Assembly: GCA_937872775.1 (NCBI GenBank)
Contig: CALMUA010000248.1
Coordinates: forward strand, 1 to 37,750
DNA: 37,750 bases
Source: an uncultured Ruminococcus sp.
Lineage (GTDB): Bacteria > Bacillota > Clostridia > Oscillospirales > Ruminococcaceae
Direction: 5' to 3'
This document shows, one piece after another, positions 1 through 8,860 of this stretch. Made by a program: the position numbers and the translations under genes. The notes under the pieces were generated by a model. The model was not told where the DNA came from. It made no database searches and saw only the letters and a program-made list of their open reading frames with translations. The stretch's first letter is position 1; each line of letters opens with the position of its first letter.

Positions 1-2
1 CT

Positions 3-320
3 ATATTAATTCTTATATTTTTAAATTTTATTATGTCAGTATTCTGGATGTTTTCAAATCAACGTGAAATAGCTGTACTAAGGCTGGTAGGAAGAAAATC
101 TTCCGGAAAAATTCTTAAACGATATATTATATATACATTGATATCAAACATTATAGGTACACTTATTTCATTTATTCTGTACAGGGACACTGAACTTTTC
201 TGGGTATGCATAATATCAATATTAATAATGGAATTACTTGAATTAGTATCACTGTTACTTGGTCTTGCTTACTTTAAAGCCAAAGATGCAAAATACCTTC
301 TGGAGATTGATTATGAATAA
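3..320 (+). CDS. FtsX-family ABC transporter permease, C-terminal part (cut by window edge)
   Basis: Only the C-terminal end is present. The frame is open from position 3 with no start before the first internal ATG at 33, so the gene begins outside the window. The visible protein has the cytoplasmic coupling segment typical of FtsX/MacB permeases (REIAVLRLVGRKSSGKILKR, which matches the family pattern REI-x-LRxxG), followed by two hydrophobic membrane segments. It overlaps the next permease by 8 bp (ATGAATAA), so the two are translationally coupled and probably pair with the ATPase at 1601. Substrate unknown: FtsX-type exporters handle peptides, antibiotics or lipoproteins. Family assignment is good; the role is open. 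Confidence 0.75.
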   Translation: MLILIFLNFIMSVFWMFSNQREIAVLRLVGRKSSGKILKRYIIYTLISNIIGTLISFILYRDTELFWVCIISILIMELLELVSLLLGLAYFKAKDAKYLLEIDYE

Positions 321-1596
321 AATAAAAAATGAAATATTATTCTTTTTCAGCAGGAAATTTTTATTTTCCCAGCTGATTGTAATACAACTTGTCATATGTT
401 TTACAATATGCATGTTTTCTATATGTTTTCAGGAAAATTCAAAAGCAGGTACAAAAAAGTTCAATACAAAATATAATGAAAAAAAATACTATCAGCTGAC
501 AGATCATTTCATTGGTGAAAATGAAGATTTTTTAAAATCAGATGATGCATTACAAAAATTAAAATTATTTTATCAGAGATTAAAGTCATCAGATTGTTTT
601 ACTTATGCAGAAATATATGAACAATCTATATCCTTTAAAGATTTTAAGGGATCAGATATGTTCTACGATGGGTATCAATACGGTAAAATTCGCAAAGATG
701 GTGATCTGTCTTCACTAAATGCACTATGGTGCGGATATGATGCTGCAGATATTTTTGATTTTGATATTGAATCAGGCTCATGGTTTGATGAAAAAGAAAT
801 TAATAAACCATATGTAAGTCAGATTCCTGTTATTTTAGGAAATTCTTATAAAGAATTATACAAGACAGGAGATATTATCTACGGAGAAGCAATGACTGAC
901 TGCGAATATGGAAATAATACTTTCAAAGTTATAGGATTTTTAAAACCCGGAACCACTGTTGTATCAAGATATCAATTTGTTAATCTTGATCACTTCATAA
1001 TCATGCCTATGAATAATGATCTTAGTATTGCGGAATCTGAATCCGAAAGAGCAATTATTGAGTATTTTTACCTTATGAAAACATCAGGAGAAATTGTATC
1101 TCAGAATAGTGCCGAATATGTTCAGAAGCATATAAATGATATTTGTCAGGAACTTAATATTCATCCATATTACATGGTTGTTAACGCTGAAAATCAGCAG
1201 GTTAGTTTTGTCTATGCAGATATTCAGCAGTGCAACAGTATACTTGCAGTTATGTCTGTCATACTTATATTATTTGCATGTGTAATACTGACGATATTTG
1301 AAATAATCAGTATAAAACAAAATCTGAAATATTTTTCAATCCTGCTTATATCAGGTTTCAAATATAATGATATATTGAAAATTCTATTCGGACAAACAAT
1401 TATTTTTCAGCTGGAAGCATTGTTTTTTTCAGTATGTGCATTGATTATCTCATGTAAATTTGTAGATATTCATATATATTTCAGATGTTTTATTATAGTT
1501 ATTGCGGTTTCATTTTTTGTCACTGTAATATCTGTTTTTATATCCTACATAAAGTTTTTAAAATACGATCTTACAGAGTATTTGAGAAAGAGGTAA
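313..1596 (+). CDS. FtsX/MacB-like ABC transporter permease
   Basis: A 427-residue membrane protein with one N-terminal transmembrane helix (about residues 17-39), a large extracytoplasmic domain of roughly 270 residues, and three C-terminal helices (from about residue 313 to 413). This is the MacB/FtsX permease topology. I place the start at the ATG at 313, not the upstream in-frame ATG at 259, because a CTGGAG ribosome site precedes 313 and the longer version would run through the previous gene. The cytoplasmic loop after the first C-terminal helix contains the expected ISGFKYNDILK coupling segment. The ATPase starts 4 bp after its stop. The extracytoplasmic domain has no motif I recognise, so the substrate cannot be named. 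Confidence 0.8.
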   Translation: MNKIKNEILFFFSRKFLFSQLIVIQLVICFTICMFSICFQENSKAGTKKFNTKYNEKKYYQLTDHFIGENEDFLKSDDALQKLKLFYQRLKSSDCFTYAEIYEQSISFKDFKGSDMFYDGYQYGKIRKDGDLSSLNALWCGYDAADIFDFDIESGSWFDEKEINKPYVSQIPVILGNSYKELYKTGDIIYGEAMTDCEYGNNTFKVIGFLKPGTTVVSRYQFVNLDHFIIMPMNNDLSIAESESERAIIEYFYLMKTSGEIVSQNSAEYVQKHINDICQELNIHPYYMVVNAENQQVSFVYADIQQCNSILAVMSVILILFACVILTIFEIISIKQNLKYFSILLISGFKYNDILKILFGQTIIFQLEALFFSVCALIISCKFVDIHIYFRCFIIVIAVSFFVTVISVFISYIKFLKYDLTEYLRKR

Positions 1597-1600
1597 CTAC

Positions 1601-2236
1601 ATGATAATATTAGAAAACATTGTGAAAACTTATGGTACAAAAAACAAATTTGAAGCTTTGAAAAACATTAATATAAATATAAAATCAGGAGAAATGACTG
1701 CTGTCATGGGTAGAAGCGGCTGCGGAAAATCTACACTTATAAATATCCTCGGAGGACTTACTTTATACACATCAGGTAAATATTTATTTGAAAATAATCT
1801 TCTTAAAAACAGCAATAATTTCATGTGCAACTTCAGAAGAAATAATATAGGTTTTATTGTTCAGAATTATGCTCTTATAAATAACAGAACTGCTTTTGAA
1901 AATATAGCCGTTGCTTTAGATCATCCGGATAAAAAAAAGATTATGAATATTGCACAGGAACTCGGAATATCAGACATATTGGATAAATTTCCTTCAGAAA
2001 TGTCAGGAGGAGAATGTCAGCGTACAGCCATAGCACGTGCTGTGATAAATAATCCAAAACTTATTCTGGCAGATGAGCCTACAGGTGCTCTTGATACTGA
2101 GAACGGAATAACTGTCATGGAAATAATCAGAAGCCTTGTTGATAAAGGTACTACTGCTATCATTGTTACACATGATAATCAGATAGCAAATAAATGCGAT
2201 AAAATTATACATATGAAAGATGGCATGATTATTTAG
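1601..2236 (+). CDS. ABC transporter ATP-binding protein (MacB/LolD type)
   Basis: The 211-residue ATPase that should energise the two permeases just upstream. All nucleotide-binding motifs are visible: Walker A GRSGCGKS (37-44), Q-loop Gln88, signature MSGGECQR (134-141, Met replacing the usual Leu), Walker B LILADEP with Glu159, and the H-loop His191. The DEPTGALD stretch after Walker B is characteristic of the LolD/MacB/FtsE branch, which fits FtsX-type partners. It is the last gene of the operon. A regulator or two-component system, often found with bacitracin-type exporters, is not seen in the window but could lie to the left. Confidence 0.9.
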   Translation: MIILENIVKTYGTKNKFEALKNININIKSGEMTAVMGRSGCGKSTLINILGGLTLYTSGKYLFENNLLKNSNNFMCNFRRNNIGFIVQNYALINNRTAFENIAVALDHPDKKKIMNIAQELGISDILDKFPSEMSGGECQRTAIARAVINNPKLILADEPTGALDTENGITVMEIIRSLVDKGTTAIIVTHDNQIANKCDKIIHMKDGMII

Positions 2237-2361
2237 CCTATTTATTTTGATTAATATAACGACTAAAAACATGTCACCTGCATAGAAAAATATAGCTTTC
2301 CATGACTTTTATATATCAGTTTTAAATTTCTAAAATTCAGAAACCTAATTAGAGTTTGTAA

Positions 2362-2400
2362 AAATCTTTTTATCTGAGGATTATCAAAATAAAAAGATTT
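2362..2400. repeat. 12-bp perfect inverted repeat downstream of the ABC operon
   Basis: AAATCTTTTTAT (2362-2373) is repeated exactly inverted at 2389-2400 with a 15-nt loop. No T-run follows on the plus strand, so it is a poor intrinsic terminator, but it could protect the 3' end of the ABC mRNA or cause weak termination. Confidence 0.5.
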
Positions 2401-2593
2401 CGTGGTGTATCTAGTGTACTGTATCAATGGAATTTAAATAAATTATATCTTTTATTGTAATTGATATTTCTATTTTTAATGCACAATGCATTTGCTTAAA
2501 TATGAATGATACAACACGCTAGTTTTTTACAATAAACAAATCTTCATACAGATCGTATTATGAGAGAAAATATCATTGAATTAATTTAATTTA

Positions 2594-2628
2594 TAAAAAA
2601 ACTTACCGGTATACCGATAAGTTTTTTT
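2594..2628. terminator. Bidirectional Rho-independent terminator
   Basis: The hairpin ACTTACCGGTATACCGATAA continues to GT at 2622 and carries a run of A on its left and of T on its right, so it can end transcripts from both sides. It lies 9 bp past the stop of the minus-strand methyltransferase. It has one C-A mismatch between the outer ACTTA/TAAGT arms and the inner CGGTATACCG palindrome. Confidence 0.75.
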
Positions 2629-2630
2629 TA

Positions 2631-3425
2631 TCACTTTTTAACAACCAGATCAGCCAGTGCTGCATAATGATGAATATTAAATCTATCCGGAGCCATTTTA
2701 TTAAGCATATCTAAATGTTCATTTTCCCATAAAGCAATTTCCTCCGGGGAAAGAGATGCACCAACACCCCTGCATGCTTTCATTCTTCCATGCCATGTTT
2801 CTCTTGTAAACGGAACCATAATATCATATTCTTCATGACCTGCAAAATCAAAATATTCAAGTATTGCCTCATCAATGTTTATCGGATGCTTTTTCTCTCC
2901 ACAACCGCTCCATACAGGATGATATTTTAATATAATTTTTTCACTCTCACCAGCTATTTTATCTTCAAAAGGCAGCCATGCCATAAATAACACCAGAAGA
3001 TGTCCGCCTTTTTTTATTATTTTATGAAGCTTCGGAGCAAGAACCTTATGATCAAAGTACCAGAAACACTGACACGATGTTACAATATCAAACATATCAC
3101 TGTCAAAATCAATATTTTCTGATGAAGAAACCATATATCTGATATCCATATTGGCTTCCCGGGACATTTTTATTTCTTCTGATATCTGATTTTCTGAAAT
3201 GTCAGTTCCTGTCCACTCTGCACCATACCTGTACATATTTCTAGGCAACACTCCGGTGCCTGTTCCAAGATCAAGAACTTTCTGACCATCGATACATAAA
3301 CCACGATCAATAATTTTTTTATAAAATTCATCAGGATATATATCTCTGTATTTAGCATATTCTTTTGAGGTCAGACCCCAGTCAAAAGCTTTTCCATCAT
3401 CAATTTCGCTATTACTTATTTTCAT
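2631..3425 (-). CDS. Class I SAM-dependent methyltransferase
   Basis: A 264-residue enzyme with a Rossmann-type methyltransferase core. Motif I is VLDLGTGTG (residues 50-58), the ribose-binding acidic residue is in GTDIS (Asp75), and a motif IV-like FDIVTSCQCFWYFD follows near residue 112. The layout resembles Methyltransf_11/UbiE-like small-molecule methyltransferases; the substrate cannot be deduced. I start it at the ATG at 3425 because AAAGGA sits 8 nt upstream; the frame extends to 3470, but those upstream codons overlap the ribosome site. It is a single gene between two terminators, with an operator-like TGCA-N3-TGCA dyad 40 bp upstream. Confidence 0.8.
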   Translation of the reverse strand: MKISNSEIDDGKAFDWGLTSKEYAKYRDIYPDEFYKKIIDRGLCIDGQKVLDLGTGTGVLPRNMYRYGAEWTGTDISENQISEEIKMSREANMDIRYMVSSSENIDFDSDMFDIVTSCQCFWYFDHKVLAPKLHKIIKKGGHLLVLFMAWLPFEDKIAGESEKIILKYHPVWSGCGEKKHPINIDEAILEYFDFAGHEEYDIMVPFTRETWHGRMKACRGVGASLSPEEIALWENEHLDMLNKMAPDRFNIHHYAALADLVVKK

Positions 3426-3465
3426 TATTATCATCCTTTCAAGTAAGATCACGTCTATTTTAACG

Positions 3466-3477
3466 TGCATTGTGCAT
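3466..3477. promoter_or_regulatory. Operator-like dyad upstream of methyltransferase (inverted copy at 2479-2490)
   Basis: TGCATTGTGCAT lies about 40 bp upstream of the methyltransferase start. Its exact reverse complement lies at 2479-2490, beyond the 3' end of the gene. Each copy is itself a TGCA-N3-TGCA dyad. This could be a repressor site; no cognate regulator is seen. Confidence 0.3.
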
Positions 3478-3533
3478 CATCCCATAAAACACAATCCATA
3501 TTACAATTAGTTAAATCACTGTTTAAATCTTTT

Positions 3534-3562
3534 AAAGCTCTGCTTTTAACAAGCAGAGCTTT
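3534..3562 (-). terminator. Terminator hairpin of the activase operon
   Basis: AAAGCTCTGCTT (3534-3545) pairs perfectly with AAGCAGAGCTTT (3551-3562) around a 5-nt loop, 22 bp past the stop of the dehydratase-like gene. The stem ends in a short U-run, and AT-rich sequence follows in the minus direction. Confidence 0.7.
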
Positions 3563-3583
3563 GAATTTTAGTGAATCTTTTGT

Positions 3584-4807
3584 CTATCTCCTCGCATTAG
3601 CCAGCATAAGCTTTATTCTGTTCTCCTGGTTTACCTTCGTAGCACCCGGATCATAGTCTATCGCTACAATATTTGCGTTAGGGAAACTCTGCTTTATAAC
3701 TCTGGACATGCCCTTTGCAACTATATGATTCGGCAGGCATCCGAATGGCTGGGCACATATGATATTTTCTGTTCCCGAAGCTGCCAGAGCGGCCATTTCA
3801 GCAGGAATAAGCCATCCTTCGCCCATTTTTACACCCTGATTTATATATTTATCTGATTCACGTCGCATATGTTCAAAGTCGTGTGACGGCTCAAATACAC
3901 CATGTTCCTTTATAATCTTTATCATCTGCTTCTGTTTTCCGTAAATGATATCATACCCAAGCTTGAATGTAAATGTACCCTTGTTCTTAAAGCCGTATAT
4001 TTTTCCGTCATTTACGTTATTTATTGCACAGTACAGAACAAAGTCAAGCAGTGAAGGCATTACTGTTTCGCAACCCTCGCTTATCAGGAAATCCTCAAGA
4101 TGGTTGTTGGCAAGAGGAGAGTATTTTACATATATTTCGCCTACTATTCCGACCTTGATTTTTTTTATTTTGCTTCTTTTTATTTTTGCAAAGTCGTCAA
4201 GTATTTTCTTGTAGGTTTTTGCTGTTCCAAGAAATTTATTTTTAAGGAAATTCTCCTGAAGCGTTTTCTCCCATTGATGAAGAACCTTGTCTGTGTCTCC
4301 AGGTATCATTTCATATGGTCTGCACTGATTGTAGAGAAGCATCAATAAATCGCCGTAAAGTACTGCAAACAGAAGCTTCATGATTATTGGTACAGTAAGA
4401 TGAAATCCGCCTTCCTTTTCAAGTCCGCTGAAATTAAGAGAAATAACAGGAACCTGAGGATATTTTCCCTTTAGTGCCTTTCTTAAAAGATGAATATAGT
4501 TTGAAGCACGACATCCGCCTCCGGTCTGAGTCAGCATCAGAGCAGTCGTATCAGGATCATACCTTCCGCTGTTGAGTGCCTCCATAAACTGTCCTATTAC
4601 AAGCAATGCCGGATAGCATGTATCATTGTGAACGTTTTTAAGACCTTCATCTATAACTGTCTGTGTGGATGTCTGAAGAAGCTCCATTCTATAGCCACAG
4701 TTTCTTAAAATGCTTATAATAAGATTAAAATGAATAGGCAGCATGTCAGGTACAAGTATTGTATGCGTAGCTTTCATATTGTCAGTAAAGATAGGATACT
4801 TAGGCAA
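3584..4807 (-). CDS. 2-hydroxyacyl-CoA dehydratase-like protein, partner of the activase
   Basis: This 407-residue protein resembles the C-terminal (HgdB/DUF2229-related) part of the large acyl-CoA dehydratase activase-related proteins of Clostridia. Recognisable features are the Cys-containing segments NDTCYPALLVIGQF and TGGGCRASNYIHLLRKAL, and a C-terminal CAQPFGCLPNHIVAKG with two further Cys, plausible Fe-S ligands. The start is probably the TTG at 4807: AGGAG lies 8 nt upstream, whereas the GTG at 4816 overlaps that ribosome site. It follows the activase by only 17 bp, so the two are co-transcribed. The actual substrate is unknown; these broadly conserved pairs are not proven 2-hydroxyglutaryl-CoA enzymes. 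Confidence 0.7.
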   Translation of the reverse strand: MPKYPIFTDNMKATHTILVPDMLPIHFNLIISILRNCGYRMELLQTSTQTVIDEGLKNVHNDTCYPALLVIGQFMEALNSGRYDPDTTALMLTQTGGGCRASNYIHLLRKALKGKYPQVPVISLNFSGLEKEGGFHLTVPIIMKLLFAVLYGDLLMLLYNQCRPYEMIPGDTDKVLHQWEKTLQENFLKNKFLGTAKTYKKILDDFAKIKRSKIKKIKVGIVGEIYVKYSPLANNHLEDFLISEGCETVMPSLLDFVLYCAINNVNDGKIYGFKNKGTFTFKLGYDIIYGKQKQMIKIIKEHGVFEPSHDFEHMRRESDKYINQGVKMGEGWLIPAEMAALAASGTENIICAQPFGCLPNHIVAKGMSRVIKQSFPNANIVAIDYDPGATKVNQENRIKLMLANARR

Positions 4808-4824
4808 ATTTGTCACTCCTTTTA

Positions 4825-7746
4825 TTATTTTGAAGCTGCCATAAGACTTCTTAATCTTATTTTAGCTGCTCCAAGATTGCTTATTTCATCTATTTTAAGC
4901 TGAGTATACAGCTTTCCTTTTTCTTCAAGTATTTCTCGTACTTCATCTGTGGTTATTGCGTCTATACCGCATCCGAATGAAACAAGCTGTACAAGCTGCA
5001 TATCCGGATTTCTTGTGACATATTCGGCGGCTTTGTACAGTCTTGAATGATATGTCCATTGGTTCAGCACATCAAGGTCAGGAAGATTTCCGAGGTCACA
5101 TACACTGTCTTCAGTTACAACTGCCATTCCAAGACTGGTTATAAGCTTGTTTATACCATGATTTATTTCCTTATCAATATGATACGGACGGCCTGCGAGA
5201 ACTATAATCTTCTTTCCGTCAGCCCTTGCCTGTGATATTATCTCCTGTGCCTTTGCTGAAATATTTTTATGGAAATCTTCAAGTGCCTCAAAGCCCTTAT
5301 TAAGTGCCGATCCCATCTGATTTTTTGAAATATTATATTTTTTCAGGGTTTCTGTCATTACATCCACAACATGCTTATGTCTGTTAAGATCCATATACGG
5401 CATTTTAAAATTATCATCGTTCAGTTCAGGAACATTCGCCTTTAAAAGTTCCGGATAATATGCAACAACAGGGCAGTTGTAATGATTATCAGTGTCACCG
5501 TCATCAAGGTTATAGCTCATACATGGATAGAATATAAAATCAACATTTTTTTCGAGCATATCTGCAATATGTCCGTGTGCAAGCTTTGCCGGATAGCATA
5601 CAGTATCAGAAGGAATAGTCTGCTGTCCCTTATAATACATCTGCCTCGAGCTTTCTGATGAAATAACTATTTCAAATCCGAGCTCTGTAAATATTTTTGC
5701 CCAGAACGGCAGCTGTTCATAAAAACCAAGCACCATAGGAATTCCTACTCTTGCAAGAGGTGTGCTCTGAGGTTTTAATTCTGTTTTCATAATAAGATCA
5801 TATTTGTACTCATACAGACAGCTTCCGACTGTTGTATTTTTAAGACCTGCACCTTTTTCACACTTGTTTCCGGAAATATATTTTTCACTGTTATTGAATG
5901 TTATCATGTTAAGATTACATTTTCCTGTACATCCGCCGCATTGAAATGCTCTTGATGTGTATGAAAAATCCTCAAGCTCTGACTTACTCAGAAGTTTTGT
6001 CTTCCCATCTGAATTTTCCTTAGCGTACAGTGCTACACCAAATGCACCCATAAGTCCTGCTATTGCCGGACGTATTACATTTCTGCCAAGCTCTTTTTCA
6101 AAAGAACGCAAAACCGCATCATTTAAAAATGTACCGCCCTGAACTACTATATTTTCACCAAGTTCAGATACTGATTTTGCACGTATTACCTTGTATATCG
6201 CATTTTTTATTATTGAGGATGAAAGTCCTGCGGAAATATCTTCAACTGTTGCACCATCCTTTTGTGCCTGTTTTACACTGCTGTTCATAAATACCGTACA
6301 TCTTGAACCCAGATCAACCGGATTTTCTGCAAAAAGTCCAAGGTTTGAAAATCTCTCTATATCGTGACCAAGAGCCTGCGCAAATGTCTGTATAAATGAC
6401 CCGCAGCCTGAAGAACATGCTTCATTTAACATTATGCTGTCGATTGCACCATTTTTTATTTTAAAGCATTTTATGTCCTGTCCGCCTATATCAATAATAA
6501 AATCTACCTGAGGGCAGAAGAATGATGCTGCCTTGTAATGTGCGACAGTTTCAACTATACCGAAGTCAGCATGGAGTCCTGCCTTTATCAGATCCTCACC
6601 GTAGCCTGTAACAGCAGAGCCCGCTATTGTGATATTTTCATTTGCAAGACTATATATCTCTTTTATTTTCTTTGAAATTCTGTCAAGAGGTTGTCCCTTG
6701 TTTGAAGCATAATATTGATACAGAAGCTTTCCTTCAGGAGTTATAAGAACCATTTTTGTTGTAGTAGAACCTGCATCTACTCCAAGATATGCATCACCTG
6801 TATATGTTTGTATGTTTTCATATTCAAGATCATGCTGCTTGTGTCTTTCAATAAACTGTTCATACTCTGCCTTATTATTAAAAAGTCTTTCACCTGTAGC
6901 GACGTGGTCTGAAGATACTCCGTTACGGATTTTATTTATTATTTCATCAACTGTAAAATATTCACCCTCACTGTTTCCGGCAAAAACAGCTGAACCATAT
7001 GCTACGAAAATAGGTGCTTCTTCAGGAAAACAAGATGTCTTTTCATTGAGCCTGAGTGTTTTTACAAAGGCATTTCTGAGCCCCTTCTGGAAAAAGAGAG
7101 GACCGCCTAAAAATAAAACATTTCCCTGTATCTTTCTGCCCTGTGAGAGTCCGGCAACGGTCTGATCAACAACAGCCTGAAAAATACTTGCCGCTACATC
7201 TTCTCTTTTTGCGCCCTGATTTAAAAGCGGCTGAATATCCGACTTTGCAAAAACTCCGCAGCGTGAAGCAATAGGGTATATCTTTTCTGCCTTTTCAGAT
7301 AATTTGTCAAGCTCATCAGTCGTAATTCCGAGAAGTGTTGCCATCTGGTCTATAAATGCACCGGTTCCCCCAGCACATGAACCATTCATACGTTGTTCTA
7401 CTCCGCCTGTAAAGAATATTATCTTTGCATCCTCACCGCCAAGCTCAATAACTACATCCGTATCAGGATAGCTCTCCTTTACTGCAATAAACGCAGCGTT
7501 TACCTCCTGAACAAACGGCAGATCCGATGAATTTGCCAGTCCTAATCCTGCCGAGCCTGTAATAGCCGGACGAAAAACACAGTCACTGTATTTTTCTTTT
7601 ATAATATCAAGCTGCTCTGCAACGGTTTCTTTTATTTTTGAAAAATGTCTCTGATATTTTGAATATAAAATCGTTTTGTTATCATCTGTAATAACTGTTT
7701 TTACCGTAGTTGAACCTACGTCTATTCCCAATGAATATTTGTTCAT
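4825..7746 (-). CDS. Acyl-CoA dehydratase activase-like ATPase, two BadF/BadG/BcrA/BcrD domains plus DUF2229
   Basis: A 973-residue protein with two ASKHA-fold activase domains in tandem. Domain 1 (about 5-257) opens with GIDVGSTTVK and carries ELGGEDAK and NGSCAGGTGAF; domain 2 (about 320-575) opens with GVDAGSTTTK and carries DIGGQDIK and EACSSGCGSF. In known HgdC-type activators such Cys positions bind a [4Fe-4S] cluster and ATP hydrolysis drives electron transfer to a dehydratase. After them come a Cys cluster CGGCTGKC (603-610) and a DUF2229-like region from about residue 668 with SDTVCYPAKLAHGH. The ATG start has GAGG 8 nt upstream, with a TATAAT box further up. The partner gene at 3584 completes the set. 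Confidence 0.8.
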   Translation of the reverse strand: MNKYSLGIDVGSTTVKTVITDDNKTILYSKYQRHFSKIKETVAEQLDIIKEKYSDCVFRPAITGSAGLGLANSSDLPFVQEVNAAFIAVKESYPDTDVVIELGGEDAKIIFFTGGVEQRMNGSCAGGTGAFIDQMATLLGITTDELDKLSEKAEKIYPIASRCGVFAKSDIQPLLNQGAKREDVAASIFQAVVDQTVAGLSQGRKIQGNVLFLGGPLFFQKGLRNAFVKTLRLNEKTSCFPEEAPIFVAYGSAVFAGNSEGEYFTVDEIINKIRNGVSSDHVATGERLFNNKAEYEQFIERHKQHDLEYENIQTYTGDAYLGVDAGSTTTKMVLITPEGKLLYQYYASNKGQPLDRISKKIKEIYSLANENITIAGSAVTGYGEDLIKAGLHADFGIVETVAHYKAASFFCPQVDFIIDIGGQDIKCFKIKNGAIDSIMLNEACSSGCGSFIQTFAQALGHDIERFSNLGLFAENPVDLGSRCTVFMNSSVKQAQKDGATVEDISAGLSSSIIKNAIYKVIRAKSVSELGENIVVQGGTFLNDAVLRSFEKELGRNVIRPAIAGLMGAFGVALYAKENSDGKTKLLSKSELEDFSYTSRAFQCGGCTGKCNLNMITFNNSEKYISGNKCEKGAGLKNTTVGSCLYEYKYDLIMKTELKPQSTPLARVGIPMVLGFYEQLPFWAKIFTELGFEIVISSESSRQMYYKGQQTIPSDTVCYPAKLAHGHIADMLEKNVDFIFYPCMSYNLDDGDTDNHYNCPVVAYYPELLKANVPELNDDNFKMPYMDLNRHKHVVDVMTETLKKYNISKNQMGSALNKGFEALEDFHKNISAKAQEIISQARADGKKIIVLAGRPYHIDKEINHGINKLITSLGMAVVTEDSVCDLGNLPDLDVLNQWTYHSRLYKAAEYVTRNPDMQLVQLVSFGCGIDAITTDEVREILEEKGKLYTQLKIDEISNLGAAKIRLRSLMAASK

Positions 7747-7786
7747 TAACTTTACCTCATTTTAAAAAAACTTTCAGTTAATTTAT

Positions 7787-7792
7787 ATTATA
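7787..7792 (-). promoter_or_regulatory. Probable -10 box of the activase operon
   Basis: TATAAT on the minus strand lies 40 bp before the activase start. No convincing -35 hexamer is visible at the right distance, so this is a partial promoter call. Confidence 0.4.
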
Positions 7793-7860
7793 ACATTAAA
7801 TCAAAGAAATTAAAAGTATTTTTATTCAAATACCATATTTTAATTATATGTTTTTTTTGT

Positions 7861-7866
7861 TATAAT
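7861..7866 (+). promoter_or_regulatory. Probable -10 box of the metallophosphoesterase gene
   Basis: TATAAT on the plus strand lies 47 bp before the phosphoesterase start; the -35 region is only TTTTAA-like. It stands back to back with the activase promoter. Confidence 0.4.
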
Positions 7867-7913
7867 AATAGATACAGATCAATTGATAGAATTTCATAGG
7901 AAAGGAAAGAAAA

Positions 7914-8798
7914 ATGAATCATAACATTCACGCATCCAAAGATCTAAATGATATAAACAAAAAATCCACACAAAATATTTTTTTTAATCCCGATGTACCT
8001 AACAAACATATTTACAAAAATATGCGAAATTTAAGAGTTACAAAACTCAGCATAAAATCAGACAAGCTTAATTATTCAGGGAGTTGTCGTATAGTTCAAC
8101 TTTCAGACCTGCATAAAAAAAGTTTCGGAACAGATAATATAGATCTTATAAATGCTGTAAAATCTCTTAAACCTGATATGATATTTATAACAGGTGATAT
8201 GGTCAGCCGTGATGTTGTAAATTTGTCTGATTTTAAACACTTAATTTCTGAATTGTTGAAAATATGTCCGGTTTATTATTGTCTGGGAAATCATGAGAAA
8301 GATACTGAGAAGATAAATCCCGATATATATAATCAGATGATTTCATTTCTTTCTGAAAGTGATATACATCTTCTTGATAATAAAACAGAAAAAATGACTA
8401 TAAATAAAATAGCTATAAAAATTTCAGGGATCACACTTCCGACAAAATGTTATAAAAATAATGGAAAATATAAAAACCTTCACAAAATAACTGCACGTGA
8501 AATTTCACAGATGATAGGGATATGTGATGACTCCTTTAATATTCTCCTTGCACACAATCCTGTTTTCTTTGATACATATGCAGAATATGGTGCAGACCTC
8601 ATTTTTTCAGGTCACGTTCACGGCGGATGTGTAAGGCTTCCATTGTTAGGCGGTATCCTTTCACCTGAAAGAAAATTTTTTCCTAAATACACCTCCGGAA
8701 TCTATAAAAAAAATAATTCTTCAATGATAGTTTCACGAGGCCTTGGAAAATTCCGTATTTTCAATCCTCCCGAAATAATTTTTCTTGAACTTTACTGA
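7914..8798 (+). CDS. Calcineurin-like metallophosphoesterase (YkuE-like)
   Basis: A 294-residue phosphoesterase with the complete two-metal signature: D-x-H (Asp65, His67 in SDLHKK), GD (94-95), GNHE (125-128), a further metal His in LAHNP (His214) and GHVHGG (233-238). This fits the YkuE/LpxH-like branch of calcineurin-like hydrolases. No signal peptide or membrane helix is evident at the N-terminus, unlike many YkuE proteins, so it may act in the cytoplasm or at the membrane face. GGAAAGG precedes the ATG. It runs against the left-arm orientation and precedes spoVAC. Substrate is not determinable. Confidence 0.85.
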   Translation: MNHNIHASKDLNDINKKSTQNIFFNPDVPNKHIYKNMRNLRVTKLSIKSDKLNYSGSCRIVQLSDLHKKSFGTDNIDLINAVKSLKPDMIFITGDMVSRDVVNLSDFKHLISELLKICPVYYCLGNHEKDTEKINPDIYNQMISFLSESDIHLLDNKTEKMTINKIAIKISGITLPTKCYKNNGKYKNLHKITAREISQMIGICDDSFNILLAHNPVFFDTYAEYGADLIFSGHVHGGCVRLPLLGGILSPERKFFPKYTSGIYKKNNSSMIVSRGLGKFRIFNPPEIIFLELY

Positions 8799-8860
8799 TA
8801 TTTTTTAAATAATTACAGATAATATTAAACATACACCCTACATCAAAATCAAATATATAA

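Larger units (their letters stand above)
2237..2630. other. Intergenic region, no gene seen
   Basis: This 394-bp AT-rich gap separates the ABC operon from the convergent methyltransferase gene. No open frame of useful length is visible. It holds a 12-bp perfect inverted repeat (2362-2373 with 2389-2400), a TGCA-N3-TGCA dyad at 2479-2490 that recurs inverted at 3466-3477, and a terminator hairpin near 2601-2622. Confidence 0.7.

Noticed and set aside
3426..3470. Longer methyltransferase start at 3470
   Set aside because: The extension covers the ribosome site used by the ATG at 3425 and does not resemble the family.
4808..4824. Frameshift or sequencing error splitting the activase-dehydratase gene
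   Set aside because: A clean stop, a well-spaced ribosome site and an in-frame start in the next gene argue for two real genes.
6812..7165. 117-codon plus-strand open frame
   Set aside because: It lies antisense inside the activase gene, has no ribosome site and shows no family features; it is a shadow of a low-GC coding strand.
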